From contig CBDUQI010000210.1 in the NCBI GenBank assembly GCA_965369325.1, positions 1-10,347 on the forward strand: a stretch of 10,347 nucleotides of DNA. Direction: 5' to 3'. The notes beneath the pieces are model-generated. The model was not told the origin of the DNA, ran no database searches, and saw only the letters and a program-made list of their open reading frames with translations. This stretch comes from CBDUQI01 sp965369325 (GTDB lineage: Bacteria > Pseudomonadota > Gammaproteobacteria > Steroidobacterales > JBCBZW01). Numbering within the stretch: the first letter of the stretch is position 1; each line of letters opens with the position of its first letter. Shown here one piece after another: positions 1 to 7,858 of this stretch. Both the position numbers and the translations under genes were made by a program.

Positions 1-965
1 TCGTCAACACCGTGGATGGCATCAATGAGAACTATGCCCGGGAGCTGATGGAGCTACACACAATTGGTGTGAATGGTGGCTACGACAACGAGCCCACGGG
101 GTTTACCGAAGAGGACGTAAAAGCGGCTGCCTATTGTCTCACCGGCTGGACCATTGACTTCACACCGGAGAACTTTGGCGAATTCCTCTTCGATCCGAAT
201 CTGCATAGTGTCGAGCCGCGTCAATTTTTGGGTAAATTAATCCCAGGCGGCGGCCAGGCGATGGGGTTTGAAGTGCTGCGTATCCTCGCGCAAGACCGTG
301 CCGTGGACACGGCCAAGCAGTTGGCGACGAAGCTGTGTCGGCGCTTTATCGACGATGACCCCTCGCAGGGCATTGTCGATCAGGTAGCAAGCGCGTACGG
401 CACTGATGGCGATATTAAGGCCATGTTACGCGAGTTGCTGCACTCCACCGAGTTTATGGATGTTCTTGAGAGCGATAGCAAAGTTAAGCGGCCCTACACG
501 TACGTGGCCTCAATGCTCCGTGCCAGCGATGCCGTGGTCACGATTGATTCAAATATCGATGGTGTTGCGGAACTGGGCGAGCTGGTTGGACGGCTGGGTC
601 ACTCGCCCTTCGCCTGGGCACCGCCGAATGGCTATCCGGACGTGGCGGGGTACTGGATCAACACTAACAGCATGCTAACGCGATGGAGCGAGGCGATTGC
701 GTTGGCCGAGGCGAATGTCCCCGGGGTGACGATTGATCTGCCGGGGTTGTGCGATGACGCGAATACCGCTAACAGCATCGTCGACAACATGGCCGCGAAT
801 CTGGTGTATCGCACGCTGGACACGCGCGATCGAGATGCGTTGGTGATGTATGCCCAGGGCACCGCACCCAGCCCAGATACACCGTTGACCGAGCCATCAT
901 TGTTGCGAGCGCGTGAGGGCGTGTTCGCGCTGCTGTGTGGCTCTACCTACTTTCAGACTCGATAA
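1..965 (+). CDS. DUF1800 family protein, 5'-truncated by window edge
   Basis: This is the C-terminal ~320 residues of a DUF1800 (PF08811) protein. The reading frame is open from position 3 with no stop, and its first codons read VNTVDGINENYARELMELHT. The NENYAREL-ELHT-GV block is the family hallmark and normally lies in the middle of a protein of roughly 450-600 residues, so the GTG at position 12 is not the real start. Further family-like segments are TGWTID (about 45 residues in), a LAT-LCRRF block, and an APPNGYPD motif followed by W. The gene ends TAA at 963-965, 17 nt before the DUF1501 start. DUF1800 and DUF1501 genes commonly form a two-gene operon for exported proteins of unknown biochemical function. 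Family assignment is confident; the function is unknown. Confidence 0.9.
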   Translation, partial: VNTVDGINENYARELMELHTIGVNGGYDNEPTGFTEEDVKAAAYCLTGWTIDFTPENFGEFLFDPNLHSVEPRQFLGKLIPGGGQAMGFEVLRILAQDRAVDTAKQLATKLCRRFIDDDPSQGIVDQVASAYGTDGDIKAMLRELLHSTEFMDVLESDSKVKRPYTYVASMLRASDAVVTIDSNIDGVAELGELVGRLGHSPFAWAPPNGYPDVAGYWINTNSMLTRWSEAIALAEANVPGVTIDLPGLCDDANTANSIVDNMAANLVYRTLDTRDRDALVMYAQGTAPSPDTPLTEPSLLRAREGVFALLCGSTYFQTR

Positions 966-982
966 CCCCGGAGGTAACAACA

Positions 983-2200
983 ATGAAGATTTCAAGACGT
1001 ACGTTTGTAAAAGCCGCCGGAGCCCTGCCTGCCGCACTCCCACTGGTTGCACGCGCCGATGCACCGGGGCAACGCACCCGCGATGTGGTGGTATGCATTT
1101 TTCAACGAGGCGCCGCGGATGGGATGCATCTGGTGCCGCCGTACGGCGATATGCACTACGACAAATTAAATCGCGATGAGTTGCTCTCGCCTGCCGAGGT
1201 GATGGACCTGGACGGTTTTTTTGGCTTGCACACCCAGATGGGCGCGTTGCAACCAGCATTCGCAGCCGGCGAGTTGGCGGTGGTGCACGGTGCCGGTCTG
1301 GTGCCCCAGGTGCGCTCGCACTTTAACGCGCAAGCGCTGATGGAGTGTGGCTACGACAGTGTGCAGATTGACAACGGCCTGAACGGATGGCTGGGGCGCT
1401 ACCTAACCGAGGGGCCTGGAATCAATGGCACGTTCTTTCAAGCCGTCGGATACGGGCAGGGGGTGCAGAAATCACTCCGCGGCGGCGTGCCGACGGGCCT
1501 TAACTCGATACAGAGCTTTGGGATCAAGAGCGAGAACGAGGCCTACGTTCCATTTATTGAGGAGGCAACACGAGAGGTATACGAGGGAGGTAGCGATCTT
1601 TTACATACTGAGGCAATCCGCGCGTTGGATGCATCCGCCGTCCTGAAGGGTGTGGACTTCGATACGTTTCCGCCCAACGTGACTTACGGAGACGACCCGT
1701 TTGCTCAGGACATGTTGGAGGTGGCGCAACTCATCAAGGCCTGCATCGGCATGGATATCATTTGCGTAGACGTTGGCGGTTGGGATACGCATGACGACGA
1801 GCGCAATCGATTGAACATCCTGATGCCAGAATTTGCGAATGCACTGGCCGCGTTCCACGAGGACATTGTGGAGTTCCGCGACAATGTGACGGTAATAACG
1901 ATGACCGAGTTTGGTCGCCGGCTGCTGGTGAATGGTTCGGCCGGTACCGACCACGGCAACGGTAGCGTCATGCTGGCGATGGGCGGCGGTGTCAATGGCG
2001 GACAGGTGTACTCGAACTGGGGTGGGTTACCGCTGGCCCCAACCGCCGACGACGGTTTGTCCGTGGGGGTGGACTGGCGTCAGGTGTTGTCCGAGTTGAT
2101 GGTGGCAAGAATGGACCTTGACCCGGGCCTACTCGGCTCGGTGTTTCCAGGGTTTACTGCGCAGACGCCGCCAATGGGAATTTTCGACGTAAGAGCTTAG
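983..2200 (+). CDS. DUF1501 family protein, Tat-exported
   Basis: This is a 405-residue DUF1501 (PF07394) protein with a distant sulfatase/alkaline-phosphatase-like fold. The ATG at 983 is chosen because GGAGGT at 970-975 sits 7 nt upstream. The product then opens with a textbook twin-arginine signal: SRRTFVK at residues 4-10, a hydrophobic alanine/leucine stretch, and a likely cleavage after ARA or ADA near residue 25. Upstream in-frame starts, for example at 935, would overlap DUF1800 and bury the signal. Family motifs seen are QRGAADGMH near residue 40, VGGWDTH ending at about residue 270, EFGRR at 309-313 and GTDHG at 321-325. It is probably cotranscribed with DUF1800. Export of a folded, possibly metal-containing protein is inferred from the Tat signal; the substrate is unknown. 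Confidence 0.93.
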   Translation: MKISRRTFVKAAGALPAALPLVARADAPGQRTRDVVVCIFQRGAADGMHLVPPYGDMHYDKLNRDELLSPAEVMDLDGFFGLHTQMGALQPAFAAGELAVVHGAGLVPQVRSHFNAQALMECGYDSVQIDNGLNGWLGRYLTEGPGINGTFFQAVGYGQGVQKSLRGGVPTGLNSIQSFGIKSENEAYVPFIEEATREVYEGGSDLLHTEAIRALDASAVLKGVDFDTFPPNVTYGDDPFAQDMLEVAQLIKACIGMDIICVDVGGWDTHDDERNRLNILMPEFANALAAFHEDIVEFRDNVTVITMTEFGRRLLVNGSAGTDHGNGSVMLAMGGGVNGGQVYSNWGGLPLAPTADDGLSVGVDWRQVLSELMVARMDLDPGLLGSVFPGFTAQTPPMGIFDVRA

Positions 2201-2229
2201 AAGACTTGCAGCGGCGAAAGCCGTATTTG

Positions 2230-2260
2230 CGCCGCCCTATCATGGGGCGGCGTTTTTTTT
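2230..2260 (+). terminator. Rho-independent terminator of the DUF1800-DUF1501 operon
   Basis: A perfect 8-bp GC stem (CGCCGCCC at 2230-2237 with GGGCGGCG at 2245-2252) encloses the 7-nt loop TATCATG. It is followed directly by eight T residues (2253-2260), 30 bp after the DUF1501 stop. A small CGGC-GAAA-GCCG hairpin with a GNRA loop lies just before it (2212-2223). There is no T tract on the other side, so it should not terminate the convergent DUF4105 gene. Confidence 0.92.
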
Positions 2261-2308
2261 CTAATGCAACGGCCTCGTCACAAGTGGCGCCTCTTCATGC
2301 GCACGGGG

Positions 2309-4282
2309 TTACATCCGTCGAGTGAACGCCAGTCGTACCTGATTGGCTTGTTCGGTGAATTGTGCGGCGAGTGACAACTCAGTGGTTTGCGACACGGCGA
2401 ACACCGAGTTCAGGTTAAGTTGATGACGGTCCGAATGGCGTGCGACGAACCATTCGCTGGCCACCTCCATCTGCCAGTGTGCCCGAGGGGAGAATATCGC
2501 CGCGAGTTGCGGGGCCAATTCAAAGTGACTCTCGCGTGTGGACAAGCGGGCGCCCATCGCGGCAGTGAGCTTAACCTGGGAGCCTACGCGCGCAGATCGC
2601 CCAAGCCGGCCTTCAGCGAATCCTTCCAAACACCCCAGGCAGGCATTGCGCTGGCGACGCACACCAACAGCGACTTCCCAGGAATTGCCGCCGCGCTCCG
2701 GGATTACCCCATGTTGGGTGGTGATTTTTCTGGCGCGAATTAGATCCAGATGATCCAAAAACAACCCGTCATCAGCGTTGAGCCCGACCTGCAGATCCGC
2801 GACGATCAGTGAGGAATTACCCAGCGAGTTGTTGCCAACGCCGCCGTAACGAAATGGCGCGTACCCGATACTTAGGTAACTGCCATGCCCCTCAATGTAA
2901 CCCACACCGGTATCGAGCGCGGAGGGTGCGGCACGCGAAGAAGGTGGGCGCAACGATGTGGCCGGCGTCCTTACCTCTACTGTCGGTGGCAGGCTTAAGC
3001 GTGCTCGCAGGATGTCCGCCCGTTGCCGTTCGATCTCGGGCTTATCGGCTTCCTTCGCCGAGGCCAGCCGATAGTTGTAGTAAGCAAGCGCGGCACTGTG
3101 TACATGGGCTTGACGCGCCGTGCTCAGCGACGTCTCGGCCACCTTGTCCTCGGGCGCTGATAGCAGCGCCAAGAATGCTGCGTGTTCATCCGGGGTTAGC
3201 CCGCTCAAGGTTTCAGTGAGCGTCCGCTCCGCTGACGGCACAAAGCCTACTTTGGTGAACCAAGCGGTGCCGTCTTCGCGTTTCAATTCCCGTAAGTCAT
3301 GAAACAGCGATACCGGGGCGTACCATATTCTCACCCCAGACAAAATGTCTTCGCCGCTTGCCAACTCCAGCAACTCTGCCAAGCGGAAGCTGCAGTTCTG
3401 GTGCAAAAAGAAGTACTGGAATTTGGTGCCCGCGAGTTCCCAGAGGTGCAACACAAGCAATGTCTGCTCGTAATCCGTTAAGGCAAGCTCGTACTCCCAG
3501 CGGTCGCGGAACTCCAGCCGGCTGTAGGTTTGGTCGTGTTCGAAGAAGGTCTTATCAGAAAAGCCGGCCGAGTATCCGCCGAATAGCCCTTTTAGAATGT
3601 AGAGGAGTGTGTTCTCTTTCGGCGGCACCTGGGCGCCAAAGTTGATGCCCAGGTCCAGAAGCGATGATTCGCCCGAGCCGTCGCCGTTGTTCAGTCGCAG
3701 AAGGCTGTGGCCGAAGCTGGACGCCGGGTTGCCGAAGTAGCCACTTACCATGATCAGTGAGAGGGATTCCAGCGCGTCAAACTTCGCCCAGTTTAGCAAT
3801 CGCGTGCAAGCGGCGTAATCTCTGAGTTGCGGGCGTTGCAGTTCATACGATAGCCAGAAGTAACGCGCGGGGAACCGGCAATGTGGGTGCTCGTCTGGTT
3901 CTACGCCCGCTGTCGGTGGCCATGCCTGGAGTGTGAGTTGCAACTCCCGGATGGGCGTGGTGTGAGGGTCTTGGCTGATAAAATACTCAGGCGAGGTGAC
4001 CGCGCTTTGTGCGTCGTCGCGCTTGTCTGCCTTGAGCAACCGCCGCCAGGTAGGGTGGGCGGCGAGCGAAGCCAATTCTGCCGAAGTGACATTGATGGAT
4101 GCGCTGTCAGACGCCGTTGTTGCCTTGGCATGAGGCGCTACGGCAATAACCAGGCAGCCACAGGCAACCGCCAGCAGTTGCCACCGGTGGCCCCATCGCG
4201 CTCGCCGCGAGAGCTGCCCGACCCTGATGGGCCGGGGAGCCTCTCGTGCTGCGAGATTAGCTGCGAGTACGGAGCAGGCCAT
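2309..4282 (-). CDS. DUF4105 (Lnb N-terminal periplasmic type) envelope protein
   Basis: This is a protein of about 657 residues with a DUF4105/Lnb_N domain (PF13387). Numbered from the ATG at 4282, a hydrophobic export segment lies at about 34-54 (WQLLAVACG...APHAKA). The core domain spans about 167-322 with SGYFGNPASSFGHSLLRLN, LFGGYSAGFSDK and HQNCSFRLAELL. The conserved His (SFGH, ~192) and Cys (NCS, ~297) are candidate active-site residues of an NlpC/P60-like fold; that is inference. The last ~220 residues alternate polar and hydrophobic residues in strand-like fashion and end RLAFTRRM, suggesting an outer-membrane beta-barrel-like part. The frame is open up to 4396, but the ATG at 4282 fits better; it overlaps the DUF3015 gene by 26 bp and lacks a clear Shine-Dalgarno, consistent with translational coupling. 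Family call is good; start is uncertain and function unknown. Confidence 0.85.
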   Translation of the reverse strand: MACSVLAANLAAREAPRPIRVGQLSRRARWGHRWQLLAVACGCLVIAVAPHAKATTASDSASINVTSAELASLAAHPTWRRLLKADKRDDAQSAVTSPEYFISQDPHTTPIRELQLTLQAWPPTAGVEPDEHPHCRFPARYFWLSYELQRPQLRDYAACTRLLNWAKFDALESLSLIMVSGYFGNPASSFGHSLLRLNNGDGSGESSLLDLGINFGAQVPPKENTLLYILKGLFGGYSAGFSDKTFFEHDQTYSRLEFRDRWEYELALTDYEQTLLVLHLWELAGTKFQYFFLHQNCSFRLAELLELASGEDILSGVRIWYAPVSLFHDLRELKREDGTAWFTKVGFVPSAERTLTETLSGLTPDEHAAFLALLSAPEDKVAETSLSTARQAHVHSAALAYYNYRLASAKEADKPEIERQRADILRARLSLPPTVEVRTPATSLRPPSSRAAPSALDTGVGYIEGHGSYLSIGYAPFRYGGVGNNSLGNSSLIVADLQVGLNADDGLFLDHLDLIRARKITTQHGVIPERGGNSWEVAVGVRRQRNACLGCLEGFAEGRLGRSARVGSQVKLTAAMGARLSTRESHFELAPQLAAIFSPRAHWQMEVASEWFVARHSDRHQLNLNSVFAVSQTTELSLAAQFTEQANQVRLAFTRRM

Positions 4283-4727
4283 GAACGGCGGCTGCCTTGT
4301 CGTAGCGGCTGGCGTTGGTGTACGCATCCTGCGCGGCGACCTCAGCAAAGCGGGCCCGCAAAGAAAGCACGTACGCCTCCTCATTCGCGGGTGCAATCCT
4401 CAGCACAGTGACCAAGGCGCTCAGATGCTCGCCATCGCCCAGCGCCAAGTCTTTCTCAAGTTCCGGCAGTGTTTGAAAAATGAGCGCCGCACTCTCCGCC
4501 GAGCCGCCCTTACAGGAGCTGGCGGACGAGGCGTTTGAGCTGATGGCGGTGGTGCCCAGATCCCAGGTGACGTTAGTGACGGCGGCGACCGCCTCATTAT
4601 TCGGCGCGATGACCGCTCCAATGCCACACTGCGTGTAGATGTCCGCGAATTCGCGTTCCGCGAGCGCGGGTTGTGCCAGGCCAACGCCGCACAACAGTGC
4701 AAGGCCCAGGGTATTACGAAGTTTCAT
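4257..4727 (-). CDS. DUF3015 family secreted protein
   Basis: This 156-residue protein has a clear Sec signal peptide: MKLRNTLGLALLCGVGLAQPALA, with probable cleavage after ALA at residue 23. It is followed by the DUF3015 (PF11220) signature YTQCGIGA, NNEAVA and NVTWDLGTTAISS. Two cysteines of the mature protein (C34 in TQCG and one in SCKGG near residue 72) could form a disulfide in the periplasm. The start is supported by GGGAG (plus-strand complement 4736-4740) 8 nt upstream of the ATG. It is the first gene of a minus-strand operon with the overlapping DUF4105 gene, a pairing I recall from gammaproteobacteria. The context suggests an envelope role; the molecular function is unknown. Confidence 0.85.
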   Translation of the reverse strand: MKLRNTLGLALLCGVGLAQPALAEREFADIYTQCGIGAVIAPNNEAVAAVTNVTWDLGTTAISSNASSASSCKGGSAESAALIFQTLPELEKDLALGDGEHLSALVTVLRIAPANEEAYVLSLRARFAEVAAQDAYTNASRYDKAAAVHGLLRTRS

Positions 4728-4962
4728 CCAGATGACTCCCAGTTAAACAATATATTGATGTTGTCTTAGTGTTGATTCACGAGCGCTGAGGCTGGGCGGT
4801 GCGATGACAAACCGCCATCGCGCTGACCAGCGCAGGACCACGTGATCCACGGTGATGTAGTGCGGTGGTCTCTGATTTATCGCACCTTTGTGTAGGGCGT
4901 TACATATGCGTGGACATCGCACCACGGTCGCGTGCCGGCGGGATGCGAAGTAGGATTGGGCA
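4728..4962. promoter_or_regulatory. Divergent intergenic region with likely promoters for DUF3015 and TIR genes
   Basis: These 235 bp separate two divergently transcribed units, so both must start here or just inside. On the minus strand an AT-rich patch near 4747-4757 (AATATATTG) could supply a -10 box for DUF3015, but I see no good -35. On the plus strand TTACATATG near 4900-4908 could be a -10 region for the TIR gene, also with a weak -35. A 14-bp palindrome, GCGCTG-AC-CAGCGC, lies at 4820-4833 and might be an operator. All promoter boxes here are weak; only the presence of regulation in this gap is reasonably inferred. Confidence 0.35.
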
Positions 4963-7551
4963 GTGAAAGACGTGTTTCTCAGTTATAGCACCCCCGATCA
5001 TGCCCTGGCCGAGCATATTCACGCGGCGCTGGCGCAACGGGGAATTTCCGGTTTCCTGGACCGGCGCTCGCTGGTGCCTGGGTTGCCGTGGCCGCAAGAA
5101 CTGGAGAAGGCGCTGAGTAACTGCCGCAGCGTCGCCGTGTTGCTGGGCCCAGGGCCGATGGGCAACTGGCAGCAGCGCGAGCGGGATTTAGCGTTACATC
5201 GCCAAACGCCCGACAACAACTTTCGGGTAATACCCGTATTGCTGCCCGGTGCCGACCCTGCCCTCGGATTCATGGGGTCGCACACCTGGGTGGATTTACG
5301 CGAAGACATTGATGACGACGAAACTCTGAATATTCTGGCTGCGGCGATTCGTGGGGAGTCGCCGGAATCGGTGCGGGCGCACTCGGCACATGTGAGCGCG
5401 CGGGTGTGCCCCTATCGCGGTCTTGATGTGTTTCGAGAGGAAGATGCGCCTTTTTTCTTCGGGCGTGATGCGGTGACCGACCAGCTTCATCAAAAGGTAG
5501 TTGAGGATAATTTTGTCGCGGTGGTGGGACCGTCGGGCGGTGGTAAGTCTTCTGTTGTCCGCGCGGGCTTAATCCCGATCCTGCGCCAGCCGGGTGGTGA
5601 TGCAGTGTGGGAAGCGGTGACGATGGTGCCCGGTGCCGATCCCTTCAAAGCGTTTGCAGCCGCGCTAATGCCGCATCTTGAACCAACGCTGAGTGAGACC
5701 GACCGATTATTTGAGATAAACAAAATGGCGGAGGGGTTGGCCGGTAGCAAGATTACCCCCGCCGACGTCACGCGCCGGGTGCTGGAGAAGCAGCCCGGTA
5801 CCGACCGTGTGTTGCTGCTCGTGGACCAATGGGAGGAACTGTACACGCACCGGCCGGATGGACGTGAGGAAAAGCGAGTGTATGCCAACCATGTGCGCCG
5901 GTTCATTGACGGGTTGCTGCACGGGGCACGTGACAAATCGGTGACCGTCGTGATGACGTTACGGGCGGATTTTTACGCGAGTGCCATTGAGCATCGCGAG
6001 CTGGGGCAGGCGTTGATGCAACGGCAAGTGAACTTGGTGCCGATGACCTCAGAGGAACTCGAACAGGCGATTACCCGGCCAGCGCGGCGTACCGAGCTGC
6101 AGTTCGAACCCGGGCTGGTGAAACGTTTGCTGGCGGATGTTGGTGAAGAGCCGGGGAATTTGGCGTTGATGGAATTTGCGCTGCGTGCGTTGTGGGACGA
6201 CAAAGACTCGCACATGCGGCATGACACTTATGAAGAAATGGGCGGGGTGAAAGGGGCCATCGCACAACACGCGGAGCAAATCTACGGACAATTGGACGAG
6301 GCGCAAGGCGGCATGATGCCGGGTGTGCTCTTACGTCTGGTGAGCCCCGGCGGCGAGACCGGAGACACGCGTCGGCGCGCGCCGATGGATGCCTTTGATG
6401 AGGATGAGAAATTGCTGCTACGCCATCTGGCCGGTCCGGGCGCACGCTTGCTGGTGCTAGGTCGCAATCCCGCCTCTGAGCAGGCCACCGTTGAGGTGGC
6501 GCACGAGGCGTTGGTACGAGAATGGCCACGCTTACGCCAATGGATAGATGAGCAGCGCGAGGCGCTGAGATTATCCGAGGCTGTTCGATCGGCGGTGGGT
6601 GTGTGGGTGAACGCGGGCCGGGATGACCGCCTGCGCTGGCCGGATGAGGTGTTGCAGCCTGCCCGACAGTCATTGCGGCAAGCGGGGTTGTTAACCTCGT
6701 TGGAGGCGGATAACGAGACGACAGCATTCCTCACCTCAGAGTGTGGCTCGCTACTTGAGCAGATCGCCGATGGTGCGACTGCGCATGCGCGTCGGCTGGA
6801 AATTGGGCTCCGCCTTGCGGAAATTGGAGACATCCGTCCCGGGGTGGGCGTTTCTGGCGGCATCCCGGAAATCCGCTGGTGCCGAATCGGAGCCGGAGAG
6901 GTCTCCCTTCAGGGGCGCTCGTTCAGTGTTGAACCTTTTCGGATGGCGAAATATTCAGTCACCAACGCACAGTTTCAGGCTTTCGTGATTGCTGAGGATG
7001 GGTATACAAGCGATCGGTGGTGGCAAGATCTGGACGTACCCTCGGCACACCGTCAGCCACAGCCACCTAGGTGGGGGCTGCCCAATCATCCGCGAGAGAG
7101 CGTGAGCTGGTTCGAAGCGATGGCGTTCTGCGTGTGGCTGAGCGAGCGCATGGGTCTGGAGGTGCGCCTGCCTAGCGAATGGGAATATGAGCGGGCCGCA
7201 CGTGGTGAAAACGATCGTACCTATCCCTGGGGTGATGCGTGGCAAGATGAGTGCGCCAACACGCGCGAATCGCGAATAGGAACAACTACTGCCGTCGGGG
7301 TTTTCCCCGACGGGGCATCACCCGAAGGTGTCATGGATCTTGCAGGAAACGTCTGGGAGTGGTGCCTAAACGAGCGCCAATACCCCGACAAAACGCAGCG
7401 TCTGGTTAGCGGGTCTCGTGTGTTGCGCGGGGGCTCCTGGTACGGCGTTCGGGCCAGCGCGCGTGCTGCCGGACGTATCCACCTCAATCCGGACGGCCGT
7501 AACGACCGCGTCGGTTTTCGTCTTGTTTGCTCGTCCCCCATCCCTGACTGA
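4963..7551 (+). CDS. TIR - nSTAND1 NTPase - FGE-sulfatase/C-type-lectin protein, DGR target 1
   Basis: This 862-residue protein has three parts. Residues 1-~130 are a TIR domain: KDVFLSYST, FLDRRSLVPG, and WPQELEKAL, where E46 aligns with the NAD-cleaving glutamate of active TIRs. Residues ~148-600 are an nSTAND1-type NTPase with CPYRGLDVF, FFGRD, Walker A GPSGGGKS at 189-196, Walker B LLLVDQWEEL at 284-293, RADFY, and VAHEALVREWPRL near 512-524. Residues ~620-860 are an FGE-sulfatase (PF03781) fold: WCRIGAGE, YSVTNAQF, SWFEAMAF, RLPSEWEYERAARG, YPWGD, VMDLAGNVWEW and RVLRGGSW. The catalytic cysteine pair of true formylglycine-generating enzyme is not seen, so this is likely a ligand-binding lectin-like face. 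Its last 43 residues are a DGR variable repeat. The GTG start is supported by AGGA at 4952-4955, 7 nt upstream, and by the TIR beginning at once. Architecture matches STAND conflict sensors with a TIR effector; that role is inferred. Confidence 0.93.
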   Translation: MKDVFLSYSTPDHALAEHIHAALAQRGISGFLDRRSLVPGLPWPQELEKALSNCRSVAVLLGPGPMGNWQQRERDLALHRQTPDNNFRVIPVLLPGADPALGFMGSHTWVDLREDIDDDETLNILAAAIRGESPESVRAHSAHVSARVCPYRGLDVFREEDAPFFFGRDAVTDQLHQKVVEDNFVAVVGPSGGGKSSVVRAGLIPILRQPGGDAVWEAVTMVPGADPFKAFAAALMPHLEPTLSETDRLFEINKMAEGLAGSKITPADVTRRVLEKQPGTDRVLLLVDQWEELYTHRPDGREEKRVYANHVRRFIDGLLHGARDKSVTVVMTLRADFYASAIEHRELGQALMQRQVNLVPMTSEELEQAITRPARRTELQFEPGLVKRLLADVGEEPGNLALMEFALRALWDDKDSHMRHDTYEEMGGVKGAIAQHAEQIYGQLDEAQGGMMPGVLLRLVSPGGETGDTRRRAPMDAFDEDEKLLLRHLAGPGARLLVLGRNPASEQATVEVAHEALVREWPRLRQWIDEQREALRLSEAVRSAVGVWVNAGRDDRLRWPDEVLQPARQSLRQAGLLTSLEADNETTAFLTSECGSLLEQIADGATAHARRLEIGLRLAEIGDIRPGVGVSGGIPEIRWCRIGAGEVSLQGRSFSVEPFRMAKYSVTNAQFQAFVIAEDGYTSDRWWQDLDVPSAHRQPQPPRWGLPNHPRESVSWFEAMAFCVWLSERMGLEVRLPSEWEYERAARGENDRTYPWGDAWQDECANTRESRIGTTTAVGVFPDGASPEGVMDLAGNVWEWCLNERQYPDKTQRLVSGSRVLRGGSWYGVRASARAAGRIHLNPDGRNDRVGFRLVCSSPIPD
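7414..7542 (+). repeat. DGR variable repeat VR1
   Basis: These 129 bp align without gaps to the template repeat at 7859-7987 (minus) and code for residues 818-860 of the TIR protein. Of 26 differences from the template, 21 fall at template adenines (31 in total), each replaced by G, C or T. Five are at non-adenine positions: codon 823 C to G, 829 third base C to T, 831 G to C, 837 third base C to A, and 842 G to A. At all five, VR2 agrees with the template, so the changes arose in VR1. Template AAC codons became residues such as Y827, G828, V829, S832, A836, G837, H840, L841, G845, D848 and R849. NNC codons cannot be stops, so diversification is tolerated. Confidence 0.95.
7513..7542 (+). other. 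Candidate initiation-of-mutagenic-homing (IMH) end of VR1
   Basis: This is the 3' conserved tail of VR1, from the GGT of Gly851 to the end of the repeat. It is free of adenine until CCCCCATC and matches VR2's tail except for one T-to-G change in VR2. It differs from the template tail by one base (CCC-C-CATC here, CCC-A-CATC in the TR). In studied DGRs such a 3' tail marks where cDNA homing begins and differs slightly between VR (IMH) and TR (IMH*). Its function here is inferred from position and pattern. Confidence 0.6.
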
Positions 7552-7654
7552 TCTCTGTCCACATCGCATCAAACTCGGCAAAACTGATGCGACCGACCTG
7601 CCACGCGTCAAAACGCTCCGTCAAGCGGCGAGTCGCCGCGACGGCGCTAAGTCG
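7547..7654 (-). pseudogene. Possible remnant of a DGR reverse transcriptase C-terminus
   Basis: Read on the minus strand, this stretch encodes LTERFDAWQVGRISFAEFDA preceded by a basic RR. From memory this resembles the C-terminal region of group-II-intron/DGR-type reverse transcriptases, where a basic helix is followed by a G-x-I-S-F-x-E-F segment and then a QGW or QSW motif. Here a QGW follows, but the frame then runs into the antisense of VR1 and no RT core (no xxDD box) is seen anywhere in the window. It lies downstream of the TR on the same strand, which is where an RT gene often sits. The match is short and unverified; it could be chance or another degraded protein. Confidence 0.35.
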
Positions 7655-7695
7655 CTGAGGTGGGGCGATTGCTTGGCGGCTGGTTACGAAAAGGT

Positions 7696-7729
7696 GAGGC
7701 GCCACGGGGCTAGGCCCGGGTGGCGCCTC
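7696..7729 (-). terminator. GC-rich hairpin, possible terminator of the TR transcript
   Basis: A perfect 10-bp stem (GAGGCGCCAC at 7696-7705 with GTGGCGCCTC at 7720-7729) has a 14-nt loop that can fold further through GGG/CCC. On the minus strand it is followed by ACCTTTTCG, a short T run, so it could end an RNA reading through the template repeat 130 bp upstream. On the plus strand no T tract follows, so it is a poor terminator for the TIR gene. A second small hairpin (ATGCCC/GGGCAT, 7747-7763) lies between it and the TR. The stem is certain; its role is inferred. Confidence 0.4.
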
Positions 7730-7858
7730 GGTTCTATATGCGCCCGATGCCCGAGGGGGGCATGCGGACGGGACGGACCCGCGCCATCTATCCACCCGCC
7801 GCCGTATTACGCAAACCGTAGTCGGCGCAAATTTCCGGCCCATGGCGGGCAAAAGGCA

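Noticed and set aside
935..982. Upstream start for the DUF1501 gene at 935
   Set aside because: It would overlap DUF1800 and place extra residues before the twin-arginine signal, while 983 has a well-placed GGAGGT.
4283..4396. N-terminal extension of the DUF4105 protein to 4396
   Set aside because: The extra 38 residues lie inside the DUF3015 gene, are arginine/proline-rich without similarity, and would put the export signal very far from the N-terminus.
3881..4411. Plus-strand open frame of 176 codons antisense to DUF4105/DUF3015
   Set aside because: It is a high-GC shadow frame, rich in Arg/Pro/Cys and without domain resemblance, opposite two well-supported genes.
4820..4833. GCGCTG-AC-CAGCGC palindrome as a defined operator
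   Set aside because: It is one short GC-rich palindrome with no recognised regulator motif or second copy; kept only as a remark on the intergenic region.
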